In this document: piece after piece, positions 45,104 through 52,596 of the stretch
Position numbering within the stretch: the stretch's first letter is position 1
Layout of the letters: every line of letters begins with the position of its first letter
Assembly: GCF_024220175.1 (NCBI RefSeq)
Contig: NZ_CP098502.1
Location: 1,364,001-1,428,000, forward strand
Direction of reading: 5' to 3'
Length of the DNA stretch: 64,000 nt
Source of the DNA: Paraconexibacter antarcticus
Lineage (GTDB): Bacteria > Actinomycetota > Thermoleophilia > Solirubrobacterales > Solirubrobacteraceae
Made by a program: the position numbers and the translations under genes
The notes under the pieces: generated by a model
Seen by the model: only the letters and a program-made list of their open reading frames with translations
Database searches by the model: none
What the model was told of the DNA's origin: nothing

Positions 45104-45943
45104 TCAGCGCTCGCGACGCACGCGCTCGAGGAGCTCCGGGCTCCACTCGTGCGTCAGCGCGAGCCGGTAGCGCTCGCACCCGACCTCGAGGTAGGCGTCG
45201 GCCTCGGTGCCGCCGCCGCGCAGCCCGGCCTCGACGATCATCGCGACGACCGGCTCGAACTCGGTCGCGAACCACAGCGCCGCGGCGTCCTCGCGGTCGA
45301 GTACGTCCGGGCGGGTCTGCTGCGCGCGGAAGGCCCACGCCTCGACGCCCTCGGCGAGCGCACCGTAGCGCAGCGCGTCGCTCAGCACGACCCGGGCCGC
45401 CCGCTCCGGCGCGAGCGGCACGCGCTCGCGGAAGAGCCGCTCGTGGGACTTGCGGGGCAGGTCGGCGAGCGTCAGGCGGTGGTCCGCCCCGACGCGGGTG
45501 ACGACCTCGACGACCGACGCGTCGATGGCGTCGCGGCCGAGCGCCCGGGCGACCGACACGCGGTGGTGGCCGTCGCGGACGAAGTACACGTCGCCGACCT
45601 GGTAGACGGAGATCGGCGGCAGCGACCCGCCCTCGCGCATGATCTTCGCGATCCGCTCCCAGCGGACGCGGACGGCGGGCGTCGTCGGGCGGAAGGCGCG
45701 GTCGAAGCCGGCCTGCGTGCGGCCGACGGTGCCGGCGATCGTGTCGAGGTCGATCGTCTGCAGCCCGGCGTCCCGCTCGCCGGTGCGGCCGAGCGCCGCG
45801 ACGACCTCGTCGAAGGGGAGGATCGCGCCGACGTCGGGCCCACCCTGCAGGCGCCGGGTAAGCCGCGCGAAGGCCTGCTTCCGGCGGGCGCGGAGGAAGT
45901 CGTCGCCGGCGTCGGCGGACGAGAGGCCGGTGGGACCTGGCAC
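45104..45943 (-). CDS. ParB/Srx-like domain protein (DNA-partition-like nuclease fold)
   Basis: Protein of about 279 aa from GTG 45943. The middle is a ParB-N fold: QTIDLDTIAGTVGR, RWERIAKIMREGGSLPPISV and the active-site-like VYFVRDGHHRVSVARALG. The C-terminal half is helical. The match is to stand-alone ParB-like proteins common in actinobacteria, not to chromosomal ParB, since no HTH or parS context is visible. A role in NTP-dependent regulation or nuclease activity is possible. The N-terminal 45 residues are poorly characterised. Confidence 0.8.
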   Translation of the reverse strand: MPGPTGLSSADAGDDFLRARRKQAFARLTRRLQGGPDVGAILPFDEVVAALGRTGERDAGLQTIDLDTIAGTVGRTQAGFDRAFRPTTPAVRVRWERIAKIMREGGSLPPISVYQVGDVYFVRDGHHRVSVARALGRDAIDASVVEVVTRVGADHRLTLADLPRKSHERLFRERVPLAPERAARVVLSDALRYGALAEGVEAWAFRAQQTRPDVLDREDAAALWFATEFEPVVAMIVEAGLRGGGTEADAYLEVGCERYRLALTHEWSPELLERVRRER

Positions 45944-45972
45944 ACCTGCGGTGTACCCGGGCGAACGGCCCG

Positions 45973-47349
45973 TCAAGCAGTGGCGGCAGCAGCGGCGGCG
46001 GCGCGCCGCGCCGGGCTCCAGAGGAACCGCAGGGCGAGCCCCAGGCCGATCGCGACGGCGCCCGCGCCGAGGAGGAACGCGAGCCGGTAGCCGTGGGCGA
46101 GCGCGATGTGCTCGGCGACGCCGTGGTGGGAGAGCGCCTTCGTCCGCGCGGCCGCGATCGTCCCGAGCAGCGCGAGCCCGATCGCGCCGCCGATCTGCAC
46201 CGAGACGTTGACCATGCCGGACGCGATGCCCGCGTCCTCGGGCGCGACGTCGGCGAGGGCCACCGTGATGAGCGTGAGGAACGAGGTGCCCGCCCCGACG
46301 CCGAGCGCCATGTAGGCGAGGAGCATCGCGGGCGCGTAGGGGGTCTGCGCCCCGGTCGTCAGGCCGAGCACCGCGAGGCTGACGGTGAGCGTCGCCATCC
46401 CGCCGACGAGGACCGGGAGGACGCCGATCCGCCGTACCAGCCGGTTCGTCAGGCCGAGCGAGAGCGCGGCGACGACGAGCGTCTGGGGAAGGAAGGCCGC
46501 GCCGGTGGCGACCGGGCCGTAGCCACGGACGCGCTCGAAGTAGAGCGACCCGAGGAAGAAGGAGGAGTACATACCGACGACGAGCATCGACCGCACGAGG
46601 CAGGAGACGACGAGCGTCCGCTGCCGCATGATCCGCGGCGGGAGGATCGGGTTGTCGAGGCGGCTCTCCAGGCGGGAGAAGGCGACGAGCAGGACGAGCG
46701 CGACGCCCGCCGTCGCGAGCGTCCCGGGCGATCCCGCGCCGTGGGCCTCGGAGTTGACGATCGCGAAGATGCCCGACATCGAGGCGACGGTGATGAGGAC
46801 CGAGCCGAGGACGTCGACGCCCTCGCCCATCCCGAGCCCGCGGTCGCGCTCGAGGACCCGCCAGCCGAGGATGAGGCCGGCGATCCCGATGGGGACGTTG
46901 ATGAAGAAGATCCAGTGCCAGCTGAACGACTGCGTGAGCAGGCCGCCGAGCAGGAGCCCCGTCGAGCCCCCGGCGACGCTGACGAACGTGTAGACGCCCA
47001 TCGCCCGCGCGCGCTCCCGCGGGTCGGGGAACTCGATGACGATCAGGGCGAGGATCGCGGAGGCGGCGATCGCGCTCCCGACGCCCTGGCCGAAGCGCGC
47101 CACGATGAGGACCGCGGCGCTCCCCGCCAGGCCGCAGGCGACCGAGCCGAGCGTGAACACGACGAGGCCGGCGAGGAACATCTTCGTGCGGCCGATGAGG
47201 TCGCCGACCCGGCCGCCGAGCAGCAGGAAGCTGCCATAGGCGATGAGGTAGGCGTTCGGGATCCACGTCAGCGAGGAGTTGCTGAAGCGCAGGTCGGACT
47301 GGATCGCGGGCAGGGCGACGTTCACGATCGTCGCGTCGAGCACCATCAT
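45973..47349 (-). CDS. MFS transporter of the DHA2 drug/proton family, N-terminus possibly frameshifted
   Basis: Protein of 458 aa from ATG 47349. It shows the DHA2 signatures LDATIVNVALPAIQ and GGRVGDLIGRTKMF, with about 13-14 membrane segments. The visible start cuts the first membrane helix. In the same frame, sequence immediately upstream reads RRRWIALGVVCLGQLM, the usual beginning of helix 1, but it has no start codon before a TAG. A good start, MDLLDRPAEAAA at ATG 47441, lies in another frame, one base off. A 1-bp indel in about 47400-47430 would restore a normal gene. Probably a drug or solute exporter. Confidence 0.85.
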   Translation of the reverse strand: MMVLDATIVNVALPAIQSDLRFSNSSLTWIPNAYLIAYGSFLLLGGRVGDLIGRTKMFLAGLVVFTLGSVACGLAGSAAVLIVARFGQGVGSAIAASAILALIVIEFPDPRERARAMGVYTFVSVAGGSTGLLLGGLLTQSFSWHWIFFINVPIGIAGLILGWRVLERDRGLGMGEGVDVLGSVLITVASMSGIFAIVNSEAHGAGSPGTLATAGVALVLLVAFSRLESRLDNPILPPRIMRQRTLVVSCLVRSMLVVGMYSSFFLGSLYFERVRGYGPVATGAAFLPQTLVVAALSLGLTNRLVRRIGVLPVLVGGMATLTVSLAVLGLTTGAQTPYAPAMLLAYMALGVGAGTSFLTLITVALADVAPEDAGIASGMVNVSVQIGGAIGLALLGTIAAARTKALSHHGVAEHIALAHGYRLAFLLGAGAVAIGLGLALRFLWSPARRAAAAAAATA

Positions 47350-47441
47350 GAGCTGCCCGAGGCAGACGACGCCGAGGGCGATCCAGCGACGGCGCTCGGC
47401 GGTGTGGCGGCCGCCTCGGCCGGGCGGTCCAGCAGGTCCAT

Positions 47442-47716
47442 CCGCCGCAGTCTAGACGGCGCGGAATGGGCCTTCCGCGAACGTGGCGTCCGGTCGCGTC
47501 GTCAGTTGCCCGTGTGGCCGCGCGGACCGCACCGAGCAGCCGATGCCGGCGCCGCGGACGGGAAATTGCCGGTCGTGACGGATATCCTGTTTCCGGTCTG
47601 ACCGTCGATGCTGGCTTGTGCGGACCGCCGTAAGGGGACCCGTGGGTGTGATTTTCCTGTGACTTAAGCTCGCGCTGAGGTATCCATCGTCCGGGGCTGG
47701 CGTACACTCGTTCGAC
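47442..47716. promoter_or_regulatory. Divergent intergenic region (MFS / response regulator)
   Basis: This 275-bp region has no gene that I can support. Its last 70 bases are less GC-rich and carry a possible -10 element TACACT near 47703, shortly before the ATG at 47717. No confident -35 or operator is visible. Confidence 0.3.
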
Positions 47717-48565
47717 ATGACGGAACGGGTCTTCACCGGTGCCGACGCCGAGCGTCCGGCCACCAACCCGGGCGCTGCGCCGCTGCGGATCGCCGTGATC
47801 GACACGGATTCGGGATTCCTGCAGGTGCTGTCCAAGCGTCTGGATCGTCTCGGCTGGGAGTACCGCGTCCTCGCGAGCGGCGTCCCCACCGACACGATGG
47901 TCGCGATGCGCCTCGGCGCCGTGGTCATCGATCTGAGCGTGCTCGGGCCCCAGGCCTGGGAGTACCTCGAGAAGGTCGCCACCGAGATGCCCGGCCTCGC
48001 GGTCGTCGTCTGCACGGGGCAGTCCACCGTCGCCCAGCGCGTGCGGGGCCTGCGGCTCGGGGCCGACGACTGGCTGCAGAAGCCGTGCCACCCCGAGGAG
48101 CTCATCGCCCGCGTGGAGGCCGTCGTGCGTCGTCGCCGCCGCTCCGAGGCACGCGTCGAGGCCGGGCCGATCGCCGCCGGCGAGATCGAGATCCGCGCCG
48201 ACCGCTTCCAGGCCTTCGTGGACGGCCTCTCCATCGACCTCACCCGCCGCGAGTTCGAGCTCATCGAGCTGCTCGCGTCCGCCGAGGGCCGCGTCCTCGA
48301 GCGCGAGGAGATCTACCAGCGCGTCTGGGGCTACGCGATGGCCCGCGGCGACCGCTCGGTCGACGTCTTCGTCCGCAAGCTGCGGCAGAAGCTCGAGAAG
48401 GCCTCGCCCGGCTGGCGCTACATCCACACGCACTTCGGCGTCGGCTACCGGTTCTCGCCGGAGCTTGCGGACGACACGCTCCCGGGGGACGCGGAGGCCG
48501 GGGCGATCGTCGCCGCCGAGCCCGCTGCGGCGCCTGCCCCGGCGCGCCAGGCCTCGCCGGTCTGA
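47717..48565 (+). CDS. OmpR/PhoB-type response regulator, atypical receiver
   Basis: Protein of 282 aa. The receiver spans residues about 22-140, with AVIDTDSGFLQVL in place of the usual acidic pair. The phospho-acceptor candidate Asp is in VVIDLSVLG; Thr of VCTGQS and Lys of LQKPCHPEEL are conserved. Residues about 160-255 are the winged helix (LTRREFELIELLASAEGRVL, RSVDVFVRKLRQKLEKA, GVGYRF). The tail is Ala/Pro-rich. No histidine kinase is next to it, so it is an orphan. One acid-pocket residue is Thr, so phosphorylation may be altered. Confidence 0.88.
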   Translation: MTERVFTGADAERPATNPGAAPLRIAVIDTDSGFLQVLSKRLDRLGWEYRVLASGVPTDTMVAMRLGAVVIDLSVLGPQAWEYLEKVATEMPGLAVVVCTGQSTVAQRVRGLRLGADDWLQKPCHPEELIARVEAVVRRRRRSEARVEAGPIAAGEIEIRADRFQAFVDGLSIDLTRREFELIELLASAEGRVLEREEIYQRVWGYAMARGDRSVDVFVRKLRQKLEKASPGWRYIHTHFGVGYRFSPELADDTLPGDAEAGAIVAAEPAAAPAPARQASPV

Positions 48566-48594
48566 CGCACCTCGCCGCGCCGTAGACTGACGGT

Positions 48595-48957
48595 GTGAAC
48601 AACGGTCTGCGGAACTTCGGGATCATCGCCGTCCTGGCCCTGGCGATCGTCGCCCTGCCGGGCGGCGGCAACACCGCGGCGCTCATCGGTGGCCTGTTCT
48701 CGACGCTCATCCTCGCGTCGCTCGTCTTCGCCGCCTGGCGGATGTATCGCGAGAACCGCGTCGCGCTCTACGCCCTCGGGGACCAGGACCGCGCCCTGCT
48801 CTACGGCGGCGTCGCGGGCGTCGTCCTCGCGGCGGCCGGGGCGAGCAAGCTGCTTCGCGGCTCGGGCCCCGGCGTGATCCTCTGGCTCGCCCTCGTCGGC
48901 GGCGCGATCTTCGCGTTCGTCACGGTCTACCGGAACTTCAAGGCCTACAACATCTGA
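48595..48957 (+). CDS. Small membrane protein of unknown function
   Basis: Protein of 120 aa from GTG 48595, with four hydrophobic segments (about residues 7-23, 28-47, 67-83 and 92-111). No family is recognised. It follows the response regulator gene by 29 bp and may be in one transcript. Its small size and short polar loops suggest an auxiliary membrane factor. Confidence 0.65.
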   Translation: MNNGLRNFGIIAVLALAIVALPGGGNTAALIGGLFSTLILASLVFAAWRMYRENRVALYALGDQDRALLYGGVAGVVLAAAGASKLLRGSGPGVILWLALVGGAIFAFVTVYRNFKAYNI

Positions 48958-49157
48958 GGCGGCGCCTCGGGGCGCGCGGCTGGTGCTCGTTCCGGTGCAC
49001 CGGCGCGGTGGATGGGAATCCGCGGTCGACCGGCACCCCCGATCCTTCGACCAGCGTGGTGGCTCCGCCGGCCCGCGCACTTCCGTCGCATTCCCCGCGC
49101 AGAGCCCGCACAGGAACGGGGTAGCGCTGTAACAGGCCCCCGCGGCATCGTCGTCCC
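48958..49157. other. Intergenic region upstream of the TadE-like genes
   Basis: A 200-bp stretch without a supported gene. I see no clear promoter, hairpin or repeat. It is likely to contain the promoter of the downstream pilus-like operon. Confidence 0.4.
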
Positions 49158-49502
49158 ATGGCACGACACGGGGACGACAGGGGGCAGGCGAGCGTCGAGC
49201 TCGCGGGCCTGCTCCCGCTCATCGCGGCCCTCGTGGTGCTGCTGTGGCAGGCGGTGGTCGCGGGACAGGCGGTGTGGCTCGCCGGGACGGCTGCCCGTGC
49301 CGCCGCCCGGGCCGAGGCCGTCGGGGGCGACCCCGCGGCCGCGGCCCGCGCCACGCTCCCGCCCGCGCTGAGACGCGGCCTGCGTGCCGAGCCCGAGCCG
49401 GACGGGGGGGTGCGCCTGCGGCTGCGCGTCCCGACCGTCGTGGGCGACCACCGGCTGGTGTCGGTCACCGCGCGGGCACGCTTCCGCCCGCAGGAGGGGT
49501 GA
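49158..49502 (+). CDS. TadE-like pseudopilin protein
   Basis: Protein of 114 aa. The start DRGQASVELAGLLPLIAALV is the conserved Glu-containing TadE motif followed by a single membrane helix. The remainder is a short extracellular beta region. TadE-type minor pseudopilins are matured by a prepilin peptidase and belong to Flp/Tad pili. It opens a run of four co-directional overlapping genes. The core TadA/B/C motor genes are not visible here. Confidence 0.85.
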   Translation: MARHGDDRGQASVELAGLLPLIAALVVLLWQAVVAGQAVWLAGTAARAAARAEAVGGDPAAAARATLPPALRRGLRAEPEPDGGVRLRLRVPTVVGDHRLVSVTARARFRPQEG

Positions 49503-49503
49503 G

Positions 49504-50013
49504 GTGCGGGCTTCGCACGGCCGGGAGGCCGGGCAGGGGACCGTGGAGCTCGTCGCGCTCCTGCCGCTCGTCGTCGTCGTCGCACTTGCTGCCGCGCAGC
49601 TCCTCGCCGCGGGAGTCGCGCGTGAGCTCGCCGCCCATGCGGCGGAGAACGGCGCCATCGCGCTCGCCGACGGTGAGGACGCGGGCGACGCCGTGCGGAC
49701 CGCCCTGCCGGGGTGGGCGCGCGGTGCCGTCCGCGTCGTCGTCCGCGGCCGCGAGGTCCGGGTGCGGCTCACGCCGGTCACCGTCTTCCCAGGGGCGGGA
49801 CGCGCGCTGGCGTCGGAGGCACGGGCCGACGCGGGGCCCGCGGCCGGCGCGGGTCCGGGCGGGGCGCGCGGCCCTGCGCCGACGGCGCTCGGCGCCGTGT
49901 CGGCGCCGACACGCGACGACCCCGGCGCGGCGCCCGCCGCCGACCACGGCGACGCGGCTGCCGCGGCGGCACGCGCCGGTTCATCCTCACGCGTCGACGG
50001 CGAGGCGCCGTGA
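49504..50013 (+). CDS. Second TadE-like pseudopilin protein
   Basis: Protein of 169 aa from GTG 49504, 1 bp after the preceding stop. It begins EAGQGTVELVALLPLVVVVA, again the TadE Glu-plus-helix signature. A long Ala/Gly/Pro-rich C-terminal tail (about residues 110-169) is unusual. It probably forms a minor pilin pair with the first TadE-like protein. Confidence 0.85.
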   Translation: MRASHGREAGQGTVELVALLPLVVVVALAAAQLLAAGVARELAAHAAENGAIALADGEDAGDAVRTALPGWARGAVRVVVRGREVRVRLTPVTVFPGAGRALASEARADAGPAAGAGPGGARGPAPTALGAVSAPTRDDPGAAPAADHGDAAAAAARAGSSSRVDGEAP

Positions 50014-50765
50014 GCGCGCTCGCCGCACGCGTCGCCGCGTTCCTCGTCGCTCCGGCCTTCCCGGCGGCCGGCGAGGCGGCAGGCGACCGCGACGATCACG
50101 ACGGTCGTGACCTCGCTGCCGCCCTGCCGCCCATCGCGGGCGACCGGGACGCGCAAGCGCGGGCCGCGGGGCGAGCAGCCTCGACCCCGCCGTCGGCGCA
50201 GATCACGCTGCTCGGCGGCGGTGGCGCCGCCGGTCCGCTCGCCGTCGACGTCGCGCGGGCGGTGGCCACCCGTGAGCGCCGGCGCGTCGCCGTGACCGCC
50301 GTCTGGGGCGGTCCCGCCCCCGCCGCGCCACGGGGCCCGGCGATCGCCCGCGCGGAGCGGCTGGCCGTGGAGCTCGCCGCGCTGCCGGTGCTGTCGGCCG
50401 GCGCCGTCACCGCCGGAGGCACGGGGATCGTCGTCGTGCTGCCCGCCGACCCGTCGTCCGCGGTGGCGGCGCTCGGCGACGTCCGCGCGGCCGCGGGCGG
50501 CGATGCCTCGCTGGTCCTCGTGGTCGGCGCGCCACGGCCGGCGGCCCTCGACCGGGTCCTCGCCGATCAGGACGTCATCGCGCTCGTCCTCCCGGCCGAC
50601 GCCGTCGCGGGCCTGGAGGCTCTCGCGGTCGAGGCGCTCGGTGCCCTCGCGCCCGGCGCCGCGGTCGTGACGGTCGCCGTCCCGGGGACGGCGCTCCCCC
50701 GTCCGCTGCGCCACCGGCCGCTCGTCCGCCGGATCGTCGACGCCCTGGACGGCCCCGATGCGTGA
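50010..50765 (+). CDS. Hypothetical protein of the Tad-like gene group
   Basis: Protein of 251 aa from GTG 50010 (GTGA overlap). It is very rich in Ala/Val. A central part reads ITLLGGGGAAGPLAVDVARA, then RRVAVTAVWGG and IVVVLPADPSSAVAALGD, suggesting a Rossmann-like alpha/beta fold. There is a weak N-terminal hydrophobic segment. I cannot name a family. It overlaps the next gene by 8 bp, so it belongs to the pilus-like operon. Confidence 0.7.
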   Translation: MSALAARVAAFLVAPAFPAAGEAAGDRDDHDGRDLAAALPPIAGDRDAQARAAGRAASTPPSAQITLLGGGGAAGPLAVDVARAVATRERRRVAVTAVWGGPAPAAPRGPAIARAERLAVELAALPVLSAGAVTAGGTGIVVVLPADPSSAVAALGDVRAAAGGDASLVLVVGAPRPAALDRVLADQDVIALVLPADAVAGLEALAVEALGALAPGAAVVTVAVPGTALPRPLRHRPLVRRIVDALDGPDA

Positions 50766-52084
50766 GGACCGCGGCCAGGCCTCCGTCCTCCTCGTGGGGC
50801 TGCTCGCCGCGATCCTCGTCGGGGCGCTCGTGCTCGGCGGGGTCGCGACCGGGCTCGGCGGACGCGGCGACCAGCAGCAGGCCGCCGACCTCGCGGCCCT
50901 GGCGGCCGCGCGGGCGCTCCAGGAGGCCTACCCGCACGGTCTTCGAGCCCACGGAGGTCGACGGCCTGCCGAACCGCAACCACCTCGAGCGGGAGCAGTA
51001 CCTCGCGCTCGGCCGCCGCGCCGCCGAGCGGACCGCTCGGCGCAACGGGGTGCAGCAGGTCGCGGTGACCTACCCGGACGGGGACCGCTCGCCCGCCCCG
51101 GTGCGGGTCCGCGTGCGGGTGCTCGACGACCTCACGGTGTCCGGTGAACCCACCGACGTCGACCCCGGCCCGGCCGGCGGCGTTCGCGCGGACGCCGAGC
51201 TCGTGCCGGCGGGCACGCTCGGCTACGCGTCGGGCGACGCGGCGCAGGGGGAGTACCCGGGGCCGTACGCCTACCGCTCGGGCAAGCCCATGCGCCCCGA
51301 CGTGGCCGTCGCGTTCGACCGGCTCGCGGCCGGGGCGGCGAGGGCCGGCATCACGCTCTACGTCGTCAGCGGCTACCGCAGCAACGCCGAGCAGGCCGTC
51401 CTCTTCGCCGCCCATCCGGACCCGAAGTGGGTCGCGCCGCCGGGCACGTCGCTGCACCGCCTCGGCACCGAGCTCGACCTCGGCCCGGCGACCGCCTACG
51501 GCTGGCTCGACGCGCACGCCGGCGACTACCATTTCGTGCGCCGGTACCCGTGGGAGCCGTGGCATTTCGGGTACACGCTGAACGCCTCGTCGAGCGCGCG
51601 CGGGGCGACGAGCGTGGGGGTCGCGGACCGCCGGACCTCGCTGCCGAGCTTCGTCCCGGCGCGGTACGCCCCGCTCCTCGCACGGGCGGCGCAGCGGTGG
51701 AACGTCTCCGCGGCGCTGCTCGCGGCGCAGCTGTACCAGGAGTCCGGGTTCAACCCGTTCGCCCGGTCGGGGGCGGGTGCGCAGGGGATCGCGCAGTTCA
51801 TGCCGGGAACCGCGGCGCAGTACGGCCTGATCGACCCGTTCGACGCGCCGGCGGCCATCGAGGCGCAGGCCCACCTCATGCGGGACCTCCTGCGGCAGTT
51901 CGGCTCGGTGCCGCTCGCGCTGGCGGCGTACAACGCGGGACCGAAGCGCGTGCAGGCGTGCGGGTGCATCCCGCCGATCCCCGAGACCCAGGCGTACGTC
52001 GCCGCGATCCTCGGGCTGCTCCACGGCGCGGGCGACCCGTCCGGCGCCGGCGCGGCGACGCTTGCGGTGAGGCTCGTGCGATGA
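50758..52084 (+). CDS. TadG-like protein fused to VanY-type peptidase and SLT lytic transglycosylase, apparent frameshift
   Basis: Two frames join into one protein of about 440 aa. The first frame from ATG 50758 gives DRGQASVLLVGLLAAILVGA, a Tad-type membrane start, and runs to about 50940. The second frame continues with FEPTEVDGLPNRNHLEREQY to 52084. A D,D-carboxypeptidase/VanY domain follows (VVSGYRSNAEQA, SLHRLGTELDLG, WEPWHFGY), then a goose-type or SLT transglycosylase (YQESGFNPFARSGAGAQGIA, LAAYNAGP). Removing one base in 50932-50946 restores the frame. Wall-cutting domains joined to a pilin-like start suggest peptidoglycan remodelling for pilus passage. Confidence 0.8.
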
Positions 52085-52105
52085 GGCCGCCGGCGCCCGG
52101 CGGCC
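52085..52105 (+). terminator. Hairpin at the end of the TadG-VanY-SLT gene
   Basis: GGCCGCCGG (52085-52093) pairs perfectly with CCGGCGGCC (52097-52105) around a 3-nt loop. It begins directly after the stop codon and lies between two convergent genes, so it can terminate both. Confidence 0.65.
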
Positions 52106-52134
52106 GGCCAGGGATGCGCGGGAGGGCGGGGCGC

Positions 52135-52425
52135 CTACATCCGGACGTCGATGCCGACGTCGTAGACGTGCTTGCTCACCATCGAGCCGACGCCGTCGGG
52201 CGGGGACATCGACTGCAGCACGGGCTCGCTCGCGTCCAGGTCGGCCTCGCTGGCGAAGAGCCCGATCATGAGCGCTCGGCCGGCGTCCGGCTCGACGAGC
52301 ATCGTGAACCCGGTGCTGACGACCCCTTCCGGCGGCCCGGAGGGGGCACGCTGCTGCATCTCGGCGGCGGCGGCGCGGAGGGCATCGGCACTGCCGCCCT
52401 CCCAGGCGGTGACTCGAGCGAGCAT
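52135..52425 (-). CDS. Hypothetical small protein (ABM/EthD-like)
   Basis: Protein of 96 aa from ATG 52425, with upstream sequence GGCCTCCCGTC supplying a weak ribosome site. It starts MLARVTAWEGGSADALRAAA and has a central GRALMIGLFASEADLDASEP, resembling a single antibiotic-biosynthesis-monooxygenase (dimeric alpha/beta barrel) fold. It may be a small oxygenase or binding protein; the assignment is tentative. Confidence 0.6.
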   Translation of the reverse strand: MLARVTAWEGGSADALRAAAAEMQQRAPSGPPEGVVSTGFTMLVEPDAGRALMIGLFASEADLDASEPVLQSMSPPDGVGSMVSKHVYDVGIDVRM

Positions 52426-52551
52426 GACGGGAGGCCTTTCTGTCGGACGTGGCTGAAGAGCGCCTACGCGCCGACGATACGCCCGGCGACCAAGGCCCGA
52501 CAAGCAGAATTCCGGAAGGTTGCGGCAGATGACGCGCGAGCGACGATGCTC

Positions 52552-52586
52552 GACGCCGGATGCACCTCATCGGTGCATCCGGCGTC
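52552..52586 (-). terminator. Perfect 14-bp hairpin downstream of the molybdopterin oxidoreductase
   Basis: GACGCCGGATGCAC (52552-52565) and GTGCATCCGGCGTC (52573-52586) are perfect complements with a 7-nt loop. It lies 10 bp beyond the end of the minus-strand oxidoreductase gene. There is no U-tract. Confidence 0.65.
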
Positions 52587-52596
52587 ACGCATCGGG

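Noticed and set aside
45104..48433. Minus-strand open frame of about 1100 codons
   Set aside because: Only its 3' end (to about 45943) is the true ParB-like gene. The rest runs through the MFS gene in another frame and the response regulator in antisense.
50762..52084. Independent gene starting at GTG 50762
   Set aside because: Its first 60 codons translate to a Ser/Arg-rich shadow, while the other frame there encodes a Tad-type membrane start, so a frameshifted fusion is more likely.
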